64,000 nt of DNA from Vibrio aphrogenes (GCF_002157735.2 NZ_AP018689.1:1335619-1399618); one strand, 5' to 3'; counted from the stretch's first letter, positions 46,394-57,396 are shown. Notes: generated from the sequence alone by a model not told the origin. Numbers and translations are program-made.

Positions 46394-47062
46394 ATGAAAA
46401 CAAAGCATATATTTCAAATGCAGCCTCATTTTCCCCCTGGGCTTTACTTAGCTGTTGGTTTTATTATTTTCGTTATAACTCTAATCATCAATCATTCCCT
46501 GAACCTAAAAGTCGCCATTCTCTTTTTCTTTACTTGGCTTTTGCTTGCGATTGTTATTTGGCAATCTATTTATAGTCAGCGTTTAGGATTTACCTTAACC
46601 AGTAGCCATTTTCAGCAACATTTTTATCGTGGCGGTTGGGTTTTACGTTGGCAAAATATTAAGCGTATTCATTCTCTAGAATATAACCTGAATGATTTTA
46701 CTGTTCCGATAAGATGGATCGGCATTGAAATAAAAGATTACCAAGCCTTTATTGATAAAATCAGCCCTAAAGTCATGACCAAATTGCTCCTTCAGCAACG
46801 TTCATTATTGTACTTAGGCCTAAAGCAACATGGTCGATTGCATGAATTAGAAAAGCACATTATGAATGACACGATTTACACTTATTCTAATGGGAGAAAA
46901 GTAAAAGGACTTCAAGCGATATTTGCAAACAGAATGGCGATTCAAAAACAAGTCTGGGGATATGAAGTTTTTATCTCGGAAAACGACTTAACCATTCCTA
47001 AAGATGAATTGGTCGGTTTAGCTCGCCGCTATCTTGCCGCGAGCTGGGATGAAGCAGAATAA
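46394..47062 (+). CDS. DUF2982 family membrane protein
   Basis: 222 residues: two N-terminal membrane helices (LYLAVGFIIFVITLIINH, VAILFFFTWLLLAIVIWQS), then a soluble part with LRWQNIKRIHSLEY and VWGYEVFISENDLTIPKDELV. This pattern fits DUF2982, seen in Vibrio and relatives. Convergent with the hydrolase gene, only three bases apart. Function unknown. Confidence 0.75.
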   Translation: MKTKHIFQMQPHFPPGLYLAVGFIIFVITLIINHSLNLKVAILFFFTWLLLAIVIWQSIYSQRLGFTLTSSHFQQHFYRGGWVLRWQNIKRIHSLEYNLNDFTVPIRWIGIEIKDYQAFIDKISPKVMTKLLLQQRSLLYLGLKQHGRLHELEKHIMNDTIYTYSNGRKVKGLQAIFANRMAIQKQVWGYEVFISENDLTIPKDELVGLARRYLAASWDEAE

Positions 47063-47065
47063 ACG

Positions 47066-47719
47066 TTAATAAAGTGGCATTTCATCAGCCACGAATGGAT
47101 TGGTTTTGCGTTCTTGTCCAAAGGTTGACTCTGGGCCATGTCCCGGAATAAAACGTACCTCGTTACCAAGCGGCCATAATTTTTGTTTGATGCTGTTGAT
47201 TAAGGTTTGATAATCCCCTTTCGGAAAATCAGTACGACCAATCGCCCCATTAAACAGAACATCACCCACAAAGGCCAAGTTGGCCGACTCACTATACAGC
47301 ACCACATGACCAGGAGTATGACCTGGGGTATGAATGACGTCTAAGACCTCATCTCCAAATTCAATCTTGTCGCCTTCTTGCAACCACTTTGTTGGTTCAA
47401 ACGCATCAATAGGTGGAAATCCAAACATTTGACTTTGATTCATTAAACCTTGCAACCAAAATGCATCGTCGATATGTGGACCAATCACAGGTAAATTCAG
47501 TTCTTTTGTTAACTCTGGAGTACCACCAACATGATCGAGATGACCATGTGTTAATACGATTTTTTCGAGTGTGACCCCTAATGTATTCGCAATCGTAATC
47601 AAATGATTGACTTCACCGCCGGGATCCACGATCACCCCTTTCATGGTTTGATCGCACCACACAATCGAACAGTTTTGTTGGAATGGCGTGACAGGAACAG
47701 ATTGGTATTTCAGGCTCAT
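47066..47719 (-). CDS. Metallo-beta-lactamase-fold hydrolase, GloC/YcbL type
   Basis: 217 residues. Metal ligands are in THGHLDHVGG, TPGHTPGHVV and GDVLFNGAIGRTDF, plus the final PGHG. This short single-domain form is the type II glyoxalase (GloC/YcbL) that hydrolyses lactoylglutathione; other MBL-fold thioesterases are possible. It starts soon after a gap and ends three bases from DUF2982. Confidence 0.88.
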   Translation of the reverse strand: MSLKYQSVPVTPFQQNCSIVWCDQTMKGVIVDPGGEVNHLITIANTLGVTLEKIVLTHGHLDHVGGTPELTKELNLPVIGPHIDDAFWLQGLMNQSQMFGFPPIDAFEPTKWLQEGDKIEFGDEVLDVIHTPGHTPGHVVLYSESANLAFVGDVLFNGAIGRTDFPKGDYQTLINSIKQKLWPLGNEVRFIPGHGPESTFGQERKTNPFVADEMPLY

Positions 47720-47799
47720 ACTACTTCTCTCTATTTTCTAGCTCTATTTTAGATCTCGTCAAACTATGACAGCCTGCTCCTGCTTTGACAAGGCACGAT

Positions 47800-48219
47800 T
47801 TAATTCAAATATGTAATCTGCATATTCGCTTGTGACCAAATCTTCCACTCGCCCCTTTCTTGCTTAAAAACAATTAACGCTTGCAAACGGTTGTTCTTGA
47901 AAGCCGCGCCCTTTATTTTTTTCGTCGTTAACCAGACTTTGGTATAAACATATTCGTCATCTTGAGCAACTAATTCAAACTAATCTAAATGATAACTCAA
48001 ATCAAAATTATCAAAAATCCCTTTAATTTGTTGCCTGGTTATATCCCAAGATAAAGATTGTGTATGTACCGTAGCCATATAAGCATCAGAATTTTTTTGC
48101 TGAGAAGCGTGTAGGTTTTGTTCTAAAACTTGCTTCACTAAAGCTTCCCTCGTGGTCGCTTGCACTTTATACGTCGCTAAACTAAGAAGCAGCAGCCAAC
48201 ACCAATGTTTATATCTCAT
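47800..48219 (-). pseudogene. Secreted small protein gene interrupted by one in-frame TAG
   Basis: The minus frame from ATG 48219 has a signal peptide (WCWLLLLSLATYKVQA) and 79 residues to a TAG at 47980-47982. Beyond it the same frame continues without further stops for 59 residues (FELVAQDDEYVYTKVWLTTK, then a basic stretch and IWSQANMQITYLN) to TAA at 47800-47802. The second half reads like normal protein and ends naturally, so a single base change (for example Tyr to amber) broke a gene of about 139 codons. Size and pattern suggest an NTF2/SnoaL-like fold; this is a guess. A sequencing error would look the same. Confidence 0.72.
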
Positions 48220-48535
48220 CTTGTCCCCTTACGATGGAATTAAGCTCCAATGATTGTCCTAATCAAACTATAAATTATTTTGTTAATATGCCTTTGTACC
48301 TTGCACATAACAACTGGACCTTAACCTAAATTCACATAAAACGGCTACTCTTTCGTAATCATACCCAGCGCGCAGAACTGAGGTTTAATCCTAGCAATCG
48401 AGTTTGCGACAAAGATCAAATAACATCACTAAGCCTAAATGACTCATCCAGAATCATCCATTAGTACGATCCAGATAATAAAACGACAAAAGCCTCTACA
48501 ATGAGAGGCTTTTGGTATGTTATTGATGACCACGT
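48220..48535. other. Intergenic region between broken gene and ribA
   Basis: 316 bases without a supported gene, containing the ribA terminator (48487-48514) and the promoter of the broken gene. Nothing else was recognised. Confidence 0.5.
48487..48514 (-). terminator. Terminator after ribA
   Basis: 11-bp stem CAAAAGCCTCT / AGAGGCTTTTG with a 6-base loop. Confidence 0.8.
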
Positions 48536-49135
48536 TTAGTCAAACTTTAATTTGTGCTTACCATGAGAAGCTTTGGCTTTTAAATATTTTTCATTGCCAC
48601 TTTTTAAATGCACATGAGTTGGTAATACTTCATCAAGCTCAATCCCGAACTCTTGTAATTCTTTCATTTTTTTAGGGTTGTTGGTAATGAGCTTAATTTT
48701 GAGAACCCCAAGCGCTTTCAACATCTGCGCCGCTTCTGAGAAATCACGTAAATCATCCCCAAAACCTAAATGATTGTTCGCTTCATAGGTATCCATGCCT
48801 TGACTTTGTAAGCGGTAAGCATCGATTTTATTATATAAACCAATCCCTCTCCCTTCCTGGCGCAAGTACAGCAAAATGCCACCTTGTTGGCCCATTTTTT
48901 CAATGGTTTCATCTAACTGCTCACCACAATCACAGCGAGAAGAATGAAAAACATCTCCAGTCAAACATTCTGAATGCATACGAACTAATGGGATCTGAGA
49001 ACTTTTATCAGCTGATTTGAAAATAATCGCTACATGCTCTTTGTCCGTTTTTAATCCAGAAAAAGATAAAATTTCTGCATCAATGTCACTTGCCTTACCC
49101 ACTTTTAAATCTACTCTGGCTCGAACTTCCGCCAT
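48536..49135 (-). CDS. ribA: GTP cyclohydrolase II
   Basis: 199-residue riboflavin-pathway enzyme that opens GTP. Zinc cysteines are in [18 protein letters not shown], the GTP-contact loop is [14 protein letters not shown], and the C-terminal [13 protein letters not shown] is conserved. The stand-alone form (no RibB fusion) matches E. coli RibA in length. ATG 49135 follows GAGAAG; GTG 49147 is possible. No FMN riboswitch is visible upstream. Confidence 0.95.
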   Translation of the reverse strand: MAEVRARVDLKVGKASDIDAEILSFSGLKTDKEHVAIIFKSADKSSQIPLVRMHSECLTGDVFHSSRCDCGEQLDETIEKMGQQGGILLYLRQEGRGIGLYNKIDAYRLQSQGMDTYEANNHLGFGDDLRDFSEAAQMLKALGVLKIKLITNNPKKMKELQEFGIELDEVLPTHVHLKSGNEKYLKAKASHGKHKLKFD

Positions 49136-49319
49136 TATTCTTCTCACTCTTCTTCTCGCCTACCCGTTAAATGCCTATTTACACGGACAAAATTGAGGGT
49201 AAATCTCATCATCGTTGTGGTTGTTATATTATTACAATTAATTAACTAATCAAGCAAAAATCTTGATCAAGATCATTCGTAGACCTGAACAAACATTCTG
49301 CTGAAGAATCACTAAGAAT

Positions 49320-49351
49320 AAAAAAGCCGGAGGTTTTCACCACCGGCCTTT
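49320..49351 (-). terminator. Terminator after gyrA
   Basis: On the minus strand AAGGCCGG(T)GG ... CC(T)CCGGCTTTTTT forms a mostly paired stem with a T run. Confidence 0.75.
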
Positions 49352-49374
49352 CATAATGAAGCAATTATTGTTGC

Positions 49375-51990
49375 TTATTCCGCATCATTTTCCGCAGTAT
49401 CAGAATCCGTTGTAGGTTGAGCGTCTTCTGACACTTCAATACCTTCAAGAATTTCATCTTCTTCCATTTCTTCAATGCGTTGTAAACCAACTACTTTTTC
49501 ATCATCTGAAGTACGAATCAAGGTCACACCTTGCGTATTACGTCCAACTTGACTCACTTCAGAAACGCGAGTACGTACCAATGTGCCAGCGTTGGTGATC
49601 ATCATAAATTCATCAGCTTCCAGAGCTTGGATGGCACCGACAACTTGACCATTACGCTCAGAAACTTTGATTGATACCACACCTTTAGTACCACGACCTT
49701 TGGTTGGGTACTCAGTGATAACCGTACGTTTACCGTAACCGTTTTCAGTTACGGTCAGTACATCACCACCGTCATCTTTCGGCACAATGAGAGAAACAAC
49801 TTGGTCGTTATCAGCCAAGCGAATACCACGAACACCCGCCGCAGTACGGCCCATTGCACGCACGTGCTCTTCACTAAAGCGAACCACTTTACCTTCTTTA
49901 GAGAACAGCATAATTTCGTCATCACCTGAAGTGATATCCACACCAATCAGTGCGTCATCATCACGAAGGTTCACGGCAATCAGACCATTTGCACGCACAT
50001 TCGAGAAGCTCGCTAATGACGTTTTCTTAACCGTACCGTCACCAGTAGCCATAAAGATGAATTTATCTTCAGCAAACTCATCAACACGTAAGATAGCGGT
50101 AATACGTTCGCCTTCTTCTAGTGGCAAGATATTAACAATAGGCTTACCACGTGCATTACGGCTCGCTAGTGGTAATTGATAAGTCTTCAAGCGGTATGTT
50201 TTACCACGAGTAGAGAAACACAGAATGTTATCGTGTGTGTTGGCAACCAGTAGACGTTCAATGAAATCTTCATCTTTCATCTTAGTGGCGCTCTTACCTT
50301 TACCACCACGACGTTGCGCTTCGTAATCACTCAATACTTGATATTTCACGTAACCTTCGTGAGAAAGAGTTACGACAACATCTTCTTGAGCAATCAACTC
50401 TTCCATGTCGATATCATGGCTTGCAGCAGTAATTTCAGTACGACGTGCGTCACCAAAGCCTTCACGAACGGCTTCTAATTCTTCACGGATCACTTCCATC
50501 AAACGTTCTGTGCTTGAAAGGATATGAATCAATTCAGAGATTTCATCCAGTAGCGCTTTGTATTCATCGAGAATTTTTTCATGCTCTAAACCGGTTAAAC
50601 GGTGTAGGCGTAATTCTAAAATGGCTTGAGCTTGTTGTTCGGTAAAGAAGTACTGGCCATCACGGATACCAAACTCATCTTCTAACCAATCAGGGCGTGC
50701 AGCATCGGTGCCAGCACGTTCTAACATGGCAGCTACATTACCAAGATCCCAGCCACGTGCCACTAAGCCTGCTTTTGCTTCGGCAGGGGTTGGTGCGTTA
50801 CGGATCAATTCGATGATGTCATCAATATTGGCTAGAGCAAGCGCTAACGCTTCTAAGATATGTGCACGATCACGCGCTTTACGTAATTCAAAAATCGTAC
50901 GGCGTGTAACCACTTCACGGCGGTGATCGACAAAGCATTTCAACATTTCTTTTAAGTTGAATAGCTTAGGTTGGCCATTATCAAGCGCAACCATGTTGAT
51001 ACCAAAGGTGGTTTGTAATTGGGTTTGTGAATAAAGGTTATTAAGAACTACTTCACCCACCGCATCACGCTTACATTCGATAACGATACGCATACCGTCT
51101 TTATCTGATTCGTCACGTAGTGCGCTAATGCCTTCGACTTTCTTTTCTTTCACTAACTCGGCAATTTTTTCAATTACACGAGCTTTGTTCACTTGGTACG
51201 GAATTTCAGTAACGATAATGGTTTCACGACCATTCTTATCAGTATCAATGTGTGCTTTTGAACGCATGTAAACTTTACCGCGTCCCGTTTTATAAGCATC
51301 AATGATCCCTTTACGTCCACTGATCAAGGCCGCCGTTGGGAAATCTGGCCCTGGGATGTGCTCCATTAATTCATCAATGGTCACATCTTCATTATCAATG
51401 TAAGCCAAGCAACCGTCTAAAACTTCACCTAGGTTATGAGGTGGAATATTGGTCGCCATACCAACAGCGATACCAGAAGCACCATTAACTAAGAGATTTG
51501 GAATTTTGGTAGGAAGGACAGCGGGAATTTTTTCAGTGCCATCATAGTTGTCAACGTAATCGACGGTTTCTTTATCAAGGTCGGCGAGTAGCTCATGTGC
51601 CATCTTCGACATGCGAACTTCGGTATAACGCATTGCCGCGGCTGAGTCACCATCAATCGAACCAAAGTTACCTTGACCATCAACCAACATATAGCGAAGT
51701 GAGAAAGGCTGAGCCATGCGTACGATGGTATCGTATACCGCACTATCACCGTGAGGGTGGTATTTACCGATAACGTCACCCACCACACGAGCCGATTTTT
51801 TATAAGGTTTGTTCCAGTCATTCCCAAGAACATTCATCGCAAATAAAACACGGCGGTGAACAGGTTTCAGGCCATCACGTACATCTGGTAGTGCACGACC
51901 CACGATGACGGACATCGCATAATCTAAATATGAGCCACGCAGCTCATCTTCAATGTTTACTGGCGTAATTTGTTTAGCTAAATCGCTCAT
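49375..51990 (-). CDS. gyrA: DNA gyrase subunit A
   Basis: 871-residue subunit that cleaves and rejoins DNA during supercoiling. The catalytic Tyr is in [11 protein letters not shown]. The quinolone-determining region is [12 protein letters not shown], with Ser83 and Asp87 (E. coli numbering) both wild type. The C-terminal beta-pinwheel contains the GyrA box QRRGGKG. The tail is acidic ([19 protein letters not shown]). Divergent from ubiG, as in E. coli. Confidence 0.97.
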   Translation of the reverse strand: MSDLAKQITPVNIEDELRGSYLDYAMSVIVGRALPDVRDGLKPVHRRVLFAMNVLGNDWNKPYKKSARVVGDVIGKYHPHGDSAVYDTIVRMAQPFSLRYMLVDGQGNFGSIDGDSAAAMRYTEVRMSKMAHELLADLDKETVDYVDNYDGTEKIPAVLPTKIPNLLVNGASGIAVGMATNIPPHNLGEVLDGCLAYIDNEDVTIDELMEHIPGPDFPTAALISGRKGIIDAYKTGRGKVYMRSKAHIDTDKNGRETIIVTEIPYQVNKARVIEKIAELVKEKKVEGISALRDESDKDGMRIVIECKRDAVGEVVLNNLYSQTQLQTTFGINMVALDNGQPKLFNLKEMLKCFVDHRREVVTRRTIFELRKARDRAHILEALALALANIDDIIELIRNAPTPAEAKAGLVARGWDLGNVAAMLERAGTDAARPDWLEDEFGIRDGQYFFTEQQAQAILELRLHRLTGLEHEKILDEYKALLDEISELIHILSSTERLMEVIREELEAVREGFGDARRTEITAASHDIDMEELIAQEDVVVTLSHEGYVKYQVLSDYEAQRRGGKGKSATKMKDEDFIERLLVANTHDNILCFSTRGKTYRLKTYQLPLASRNARGKPIVNILPLEEGERITAILRVDEFAEDKFIFMATGDGTVKKTSLASFSNVRANGLIAVNLRDDDALIGVDITSGDDEIMLFSKEGKVVRFSEEHVRAMGRTAAGVRGIRLADNDQVVSLIVPKDDGGDVLTVTENGYGKRTVITEYPTKGRGTKGVVSIKVSERNGQVVGAIQALEADEFMMITNAGTLVRTRVSEVSQVGRNTQGVTLIRTSDDEKVVGLQRIEEMEEDEILEGIEVSEDAQPTTDSDTAENDAE

Positions 51991-52287
51991 AGAGCCATTA
52001 TCCCTCTATTCTTTTTGATCGCTTATTTCATTACGAATAGCAATCCGCACAAGGTTTAAAAATATAACACAGAAATCATAAATCCGGCATCTATTTCATG
52101 GTGGTTTTGCTCACTTGATAGCGAGTTCACGCTTTAACTGAAGAAAAATTGAGCTAGATTCAAAAATATGCATTTTATCAACCACTTTATAACGTGTGAC
52201 CATGAAAGTTCAAATGAGAGTCTCCCGCTTTAGTGATGCTTATCTTTAACGATGCTGATATAGTTAGCAAAGTGAATTAATAACAGA

Positions 52288-53007
52288 ATGACGAACATGA
52301 CGACTCAACAAAATGTAGATCCTGCAGAAATTAAAAAATTCGAAGATATGGCGTCTCGTTGGTGGGACCTCAATGGTGAATTCAAGCCATTACACCAGAT
52401 CAACCCTCTTCGTTTAAATTTTGTTTTAGATAAAGCCAACGGTTTATTTGATAAACACGTATTAGATGTTGGCTGTGGTGGTGGTATTCTAGCAGAAAGC
52501 ATGGCCCGAGAAGGTGCCCACGTCACAGGCCTAGATATGGGAAAAGAACCACTTGAAGTGGCTCGCTTGCATGCATTAGAAGCCGGTGTAAAACTCAATT
52601 ACATTCAAAGTACCATTGAAGAGCATGCTCAACAAAACCCGCAGAGTTATGATGTTGTCACATGTATGGAAATGCTTGAGCACGTACCCGACCCACTGTC
52701 AGTGATCCAATCGTGCGCTCGCTTAGTTAAGCCCGGTGGTCATGTGTTCTTCTCTACCCTTAACCGCAATGTTAAATCGTATTTATTTGCTATCGTCGGG
52801 GCAGAACACATCATGAATATTGTGCCTAAAGGTACTCATGACCATAAAAAATTCATTCGCCCATCTGAACTATTAAAAATGGTGGATAGCACGCCATTAC
52901 AAGAAAAAGCGATTACGGGGCTACACTACAACCCACTAATGGACACTTACTCTCTAGGCAAAAATGTGGACGTAAATTACATCGTACACACTCAACACTT
53001 GCTATAA
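52288..53007 (+). CDS. ubiG: Ubiquinone biosynthesis O-methyltransferase
   Basis: 239-residue SAM-dependent methyltransferase acting at two O-methylation steps of ubiquinone synthesis. SAM loop [16 protein letters not shown]; family segments [25 protein letters not shown] and [14 protein letters not shown]. The ribosome site is weak for both ATG 52288 and ATG 52297; the first is given. Confidence 0.95.
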   Translation: MTNMTTQQNVDPAEIKKFEDMASRWWDLNGEFKPLHQINPLRLNFVLDKANGLFDKHVLDVGCGGGILAESMAREGAHVTGLDMGKEPLEVARLHALEAGVKLNYIQSTIEEHAQQNPQSYDVVTCMEMLEHVPDPLSVIQSCARLVKPGGHVFFSTLNRNVKSYLFAIVGAEHIMNIVPKGTHDHKKFIRPSELLKMVDSTPLQEKAITGLHYNPLMDTYSLGKNVDVNYIVHTQHLL

Positions 53008-53028
53008 GCGAACCATTTTCAACCTTAG

Positions 53029-53057
53029 AAGCGTTCACAAAATGTGGGCGCTTTTTT
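53029..53057 (+). terminator. Terminator after ubiG
   Basis: 10-bp stem AAGCGTTCAC / GTGGGCGCTT with two G-T pairs, then TTTTTT. Confidence 0.75.
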
Positions 53058-53258
53058 CATGATATTTCTTTCAAAATTGTGCTAACTCGCTCATTAATTC
53101 CACACCATTTTTCGTGCTCATTTTCTTTGAAAGATCAAGCGGAAAATTTTTTTTGCTGGGTACAAAATCACCTTAAAAGATCTTCGTTGTAATCCATTGC
53201 ACGTATCTCTTTATTCTGTAGGTTAGCAGCTACTTACACAAAAATTTCTATCCCCCTA

Positions 53259-53267
53259 TTATCCACA
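53259..53267 (+). promoter_or_regulatory. DnaA box (TTATCCACA)
   Basis: All nine bases match the strict DnaA box, 192 bases before the nrdA start. E. coli nrdAB is known to be regulated by DnaA, so the position is meaningful. Confidence 0.7.
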
Positions 53268-53306
53268 AGTTTAATAAACGGCAAATCTTGAAACTCTGCT
53301 CTTTTC

Positions 53307-53352
53307 GCACTATCTTGTAACTCGTCTTCACAGACAACCCAATATATAGTGT
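53307..53352 (+). promoter_or_regulatory. NrdR-type boxes upstream of nrdA
   Basis: 53337-53352 (ACCCAATATATAGTGT) fits the NrdR consensus ACAC-WATATATW-GTGT at 15 of 16 positions. A weaker half-matching site (CACTAT...) begins at 53307, about 30 bp upstream, close to the usual three-turn spacing of paired NrdR boxes. Confidence 0.65.
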
Positions 53353-53458
53353 TTTACTTCAAAGCAAGGTAGAACGAGAAAGCCACACAAAGCACGCCCA
53401 AAATATAAAAAATAATCGCGCAGCTTTACATTTATCTAGTTTAGGGAACTCATTTCGA

Positions 53459-55747
53459 ATGAACGAACAACTGACAGTTACAAAACGTAGCGGGAAAAAA
53501 GAGTCAATCGATCTTGAAAAGATCCATCGAGTGATCACATGGGCAGCTGAAGGTCTTCATAACGTTTCAGTTTCTCAAGTTGAATTAAAAGCTCACATCC
53601 AATTTTATGATGGCATTACCACCTCAGATATCCATGAGACCATCATTAAATCTGCTGCTGACCTGATTTCAGAACAAAGTCCAGACTATCAATACCTCGC
53701 TGCACGTTTAGCTGTTTTCCACCTGCGTAAAAAAGCTTATGGCGAATTTGAGCCGCCAACATTGTTTGATCACGTATCAAAATTAGTTGATATGGGTAAA
53801 TACGATAAGCATTTACTTGAAGATTATACGCGTGAAGAATTTGCAGCTTTAGATGGCTTCATCGATCACAACCGTGATATGAACTTCTCGTATGCAGCCG
53901 TCAAGCAGCTAGAAGGTAAATACTTCGTTCAAAACCGCGTAACCAAACAAATTTATGAAAGTGCTCAGTTTTTATATATTTTGGTAGCGGCTTGCTTATT
54001 CGCCAAATACCCAAAAGAGACTCGCCTCGATTACATTAAACGTTTTTACGATGCGGTATCGACATTTAAAATCTCTTTACCAACGCCGATTATGGCAGGT
54101 GTACGTACTCCTACTCGTCAGTTTAGTTCATGTGTTCTGATTGAATGTGGTGATAGCCTAGATTCTATCAATGCGACTGCAAGCTCTATTGTTCGTTACG
54201 TGTCACAACGTGCAGGTATCGGGATTAACGCTGGACGTATTCGTGCCCTTGGTTCTGAAATCCGCAATGGTGAAGCTTTCCATACTGGCTGTATTCCATT
54301 CTACAAATACTTCCAAACCGCGGTGAAATGTTGTTCTCAAGGTGGGGTTCGTGGCGGCGCAGCGACTGTTTTCTATCCAATTTGGCACCGTGAAGTTCAA
54401 TCGCTCTTAGTTCTGAAAAACAACCGTGGTGTTGAAGAGAACCGTGTCCGTCACATGGACTATGGTGTGCAATTAAATAAACTTATGTACGCTCGCCTTA
54501 TTAAGGGTGCAAATATTAGCTTATTCTCGCCTTCTGATGTCCCTGGGTTGTATGATGCATTCTTTGAAGATCAAGCGAAGTTTGAAGAGCTGTATGTCAA
54601 ATACGAAGCCGATGAAACCATCAAGCGTGAAACCATTAAAGCCGTTGAGCTGTTCTCCTTATTAATGCAAGAGCGCGCCTCAACAGGTCGTATCTACATT
54701 CAAAACGTTGACCACTGTAATACGCACAGCCCATTTGACCCAAGCGTTGCGCCAGTACGTCAATCTAACTTATGTCTTGAGATTGCACTACCAACAAAAC
54801 CACTACGTAATGTAGACGATGAAGAAGGCGAAATTGCCTTGTGTACCTTGTCGGCATTCAACTTAGGTGAAATTAAGTCTTTAGATGATTTTGAAGAATT
54901 ATCAGAGCTTGTAGTACGTGCACTTGATGCACTATTAGATTACCAAGACTACCCTCTTCCAGCCGCTCGTAAGGCGACAATGAACCGTCGAACTTTAGGA
55001 GTTGGTGTAATCAACTATGCATACTACTTAGCCAAAAACGGCGTAAAGTATTCTGATGGTAGCGCGAATGGCCTGACTCACCGTACTTTCGAAGCCATGC
55101 AATACTACTTGCTAAAAGCTTCGGTTGAGTTAGCCAAAGAAAAAGGCGCTTGTCCGGCCTTTAATGAAACAACTTATGCTAAAGGTATTTTACCAATCGA
55201 TTCTTACAAAAAAGATTTGGATGCGATTTGTAATGAACCTCTGCATTTGGACTGGGAAGCGTTACGCACTGAAATCACTACTCATGGTCTTCGTAACTCA
55301 ACGTTAACCGCATTAATGCCATCTGAAACCTCTTCTCAGATCTCAAATGCGACTAACGGTATTGAACCACCTCGCGGTTTTGTTTCAGTAAAAGCATCGA
55401 AAGATGGGATCTTGAAGCAAGTAGTGCCAGAATACCAAGCACTCAAAAATCAATATGAGCTACTATGGCGTATTCCATCAAATGATGGTTATTTACACCT
55501 AGTGGGGATCATGCAGAAGTTCATCGATCAATCGATTTCAGCGAACACCAACTACGACCCGAGTGTACATGCCAACGGTAAAGTACCAATGAAGCTGTTA
55601 CTAAAAGACTTACTAACGGCCTACAAATTTGGGGTGAAAACGCTGTACTACCATAACACTCGTGATGGTGCGAGTGATGATCAAAGCGATACTACTGCAA
55701 TTATTGAGCAAGATGATGATTGTGCAGGCGGCGCTTGTAAGATCTAA
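53459..55747 (+). CDS. nrdA: Ribonucleotide reductase class Ia, alpha subunit
   Basis: 762 residues. N-terminal ATP cone (VTKRSGKKESIDLEKI), active-site cysteines in RQFSSCVLIECGDS and NLCLEIALPTK, radical-path tyrosines in KTLYYHNTRDG, and the C-terminal redox pair in DDCAGGACKI. It reduces ribonucleoside diphosphates, with NrdB supplying the radical. First gene of nrdA-nrdB-yfaE. Confidence 0.97.
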   Translation: MNEQLTVTKRSGKKESIDLEKIHRVITWAAEGLHNVSVSQVELKAHIQFYDGITTSDIHETIIKSAADLISEQSPDYQYLAARLAVFHLRKKAYGEFEPPTLFDHVSKLVDMGKYDKHLLEDYTREEFAALDGFIDHNRDMNFSYAAVKQLEGKYFVQNRVTKQIYESAQFLYILVAACLFAKYPKETRLDYIKRFYDAVSTFKISLPTPIMAGVRTPTRQFSSCVLIECGDSLDSINATASSIVRYVSQRAGIGINAGRIRALGSEIRNGEAFHTGCIPFYKYFQTAVKCCSQGGVRGGAATVFYPIWHREVQSLLVLKNNRGVEENRVRHMDYGVQLNKLMYARLIKGANISLFSPSDVPGLYDAFFEDQAKFEELYVKYEADETIKRETIKAVELFSLLMQERASTGRIYIQNVDHCNTHSPFDPSVAPVRQSNLCLEIALPTKPLRNVDDEEGEIALCTLSAFNLGEIKSLDDFEELSELVVRALDALLDYQDYPLPAARKATMNRRTLGVGVINYAYYLAKNGVKYSDGSANGLTHRTFEAMQYYLLKASVELAKEKGACPAFNETTYAKGILPIDSYKKDLDAICNEPLHLDWEALRTEITTHGLRNSTLTALMPSETSSQISNATNGIEPPRGFVSVKASKDGILKQVVPEYQALKNQYELLWRIPSNDGYLHLVGIMQKFIDQSISANTNYDPSVHANGKVPMKLLLKDLLTAYKFGVKTLYYHNTRDGASDDQSDTTAIIEQDDDCAGGACKI

Positions 55748-55763
55748 TCATTCACCACAATTC

Positions 55764-55790
55764 AAGCCTGCCCCGTCGGCAGGCTTCTTG
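55764..55790 (+). terminator. Hairpin between nrdA and nrdB
   Basis: Perfect 9-bp stem AAGCCTGCC / GGCAGGCTT but only CTTGTG after it, so it probably attenuates or protects the nrdA end rather than fully terminating. Confidence 0.5.
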
Positions 55791-55883
55791 TGTAAATCGC
55801 ATTCTAATTAACAACGTAACAGTGACCCTTTTTTCACTGTGAATAATGGAGGACAGGATACGTCATCCATTAATGAGGTAATC

Positions 55884-57017
55884 ATGGCTTATACAATTTT
55901 TAATCAAAAAAGAAATGATCAATTAAAGGAACCGATGTTCTTTGGTCAGTCCGTTAACGTAGCTCGTTACGACCAACAGAAGTTTGAGATTTTCGAAAAA
56001 CTGATCGAAAAACAACTCTCGTTTTTCTGGCGTCCAGAAGAAGTCGATGTATCAAGCGATCGAATTGATTACAACAAGTTACCTGATCATGAAAAACACA
56101 TTTTCATCAGTAACTTAAAATACCAGACCCTACTCGATTCTATCCAAGGTCGTAGCCCTAATGTGGCCTTACTTCCGCTAGTCTCTTTACCTGAGCTAGA
56201 AACTTGGATTGAAACCTGGTCTTTTTCTGAAACCATTCACTCTCGTTCATACACTCACATCATTCGTAATATTGTCAATGATCCGGGCGTCGTGTTTGAT
56301 GACATCGTAGAAAATGAATTTATTGTAAAACGTGCGCGTGATATTGCTCATTATTATGATGAATTAATTCGTATGACCAATGATTACCACCGTCTAGGTG
56401 AAGGTAAGCACACCATCAATGGTCAAGCGGTTGAAGTCAAACTTCATGACTTGAAAAAGCAACTTTACCTCTGCTTAATGTCAGTCAATGCTCTAGAAGC
56501 GATTCGCTTTTACGTGAGTTTTGCTTGCTCTTTTGCATTTGCAGAACGTGAACTGATGGAAGGTAATGCAAAAATTATCAAGCTAATTGCTCGTGATGAA
56601 GCTTTGCATCTGACTGGAACCCAACACATGTTGAACATTCTACGTAATGGTCAAGATGATTTTAGTTTCATGCAAATTGCGGAAGAAGCTAAACAAGAGT
56701 GCTTCGATTTATTTAAAGAAGCGGCAGAACAAGAAAAAGAATGGGCTGAATACTTATTCAAAGATGGTTCAATGATTGGCTTAAACAAAGATATTTTATG
56801 CCAATACGTTGAATATATTACGAATATCCGCATGCAAGCGGTAGGTTTAGAGGCAGCTTATCCAAATGCCACCAGCAATCCGATTCCATGGATTAATGCT
56901 TGGTTATCTTCTGATAACGTTCAAGTTGCTCCACAAGAAGCAGAAATCAGCTCTTATTTAGTCGGTCAAATTGACAACGAAGTAGGCTCTGATGACTTTG
57001 GAGATTTCGAACTGTAA
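55884..57017 (+). CDS. nrdB: Ribonucleotide reductase class Ia, beta subunit
   Basis: 377 residues carrying the diiron-tyrosyl radical. Iron ligands and the radical Tyr are in [39 protein letters not shown] and [13 protein letters not shown]; the C-terminal tail ([16 protein letters not shown]) docks to NrdA. I chose ATG 55884 (MAYTIFNQ) with GAGG upstream, matching the E. coli length; a frame open to 55839 is not needed. Its stop overlaps the yfaE ATG. Confidence 0.96.
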   Translation: MAYTIFNQKRNDQLKEPMFFGQSVNVARYDQQKFEIFEKLIEKQLSFFWRPEEVDVSSDRIDYNKLPDHEKHIFISNLKYQTLLDSIQGRSPNVALLPLVSLPELETWIETWSFSETIHSRSYTHIIRNIVNDPGVVFDDIVENEFIVKRARDIAHYYDELIRMTNDYHRLGEGKHTINGQAVEVKLHDLKKQLYLCLMSVNALEAIRFYVSFACSFAFAERELMEGNAKIIKLIARDEALHLTGTQHMLNILRNGQDDFSFMQIAEEAKQECFDLFKEAAEQEKEWAEYLFKDGSMIGLNKDILCQYVEYITNIRMQAVGLEAAYPNATSNPIPWINAWLSSDNVQVAPQEAEISSYLVGQIDNEVGSDDFGDFEL

Positions 57018-57295
57018 TGAAAATACTGCAAATCAACGGACTCACACAGGTAAAAGCGGCTCCAACCCAAACGGTGCTCGAAGCGATGGAGAATGCAGGT
57101 CTTGAGCCTGAATTTATGTGTCGTGATGGCCATTGTGGCGCTTGTAAATGTGAATTAGAGGCAGGTGATATTGAATACGTTGGTTTTGCTTTAGCTTTCA
57201 CTCAGCCGAGAGAGATTTTGCCTTGTATTTGCAAAGCAAAATCTGACTTAGTGCTCAGCAAAGTTCGTTATCAAGCTTCGAAAAAAAGAGCTTAA
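57017..57295 (+). CDS. yfaE: 2Fe-2S ferredoxin YfaE
   Basis: 92 residues with a plant-type ferredoxin motif: CRDGHCGACKCEL (C-x4-C-x2-C) and the fourth ligand in LPCICK. In E. coli YfaE maintains the NrdB diiron-tyrosyl cofactor. It overlaps the nrdB stop (TAATG), consistent with translational coupling. Confidence 0.94.
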   Translation: MKILQINGLTQVKAAPTQTVLEAMENAGLEPEFMCRDGHCGACKCELEAGDIEYVGFALAFTQPREILPCICKAKSDLVLSKVRYQASKKRA

Positions 57296-57353
57296 TGTGT
57301 GTTAATTACCCTCAACTGGGGTGAGTAATTAAAATATAAACACCGTAAGACAT

Positions 57354-57396
57354 AAAAAAAGCTGGTTAAGAATACGTTCTTAACCAGCTTTTTTTC
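57354..57396. terminator. Strong bidirectional terminator after yfaE
   Basis: A perfect 19-bp stem (AAAAAAAGCTGGTTAAGAA and its complement) with loop TACG, serving yfaE and the convergent DUF481 gene. A smaller stem TTAATTAC / GTAATTAA lies at about 57301-57331. Confidence 0.92.

Larger units (their letters stand above)
53058..53458 (+). promoter_or_regulatory. nrdAB upstream regulatory region
   Basis: Gene-free stretch of about 400 bases before nrdA, with a DnaA box and NrdR-type boxes listed separately. The remainder is AT-rich; no frame is supported. Confidence 0.6.

Noticed and set aside
48220..48535. FMN riboswitch or ribA-related RNA
   Set aside because: The gap is downstream of ribA, and no conserved riboswitch stems are visible on either side of the gene.
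49787..50179. Plus-strand 130-residue frame inside gyrA
   Set aside because: Antisense to the conserved GyrA pinwheel domain and Arg/Ser-rich, a typical shadow.
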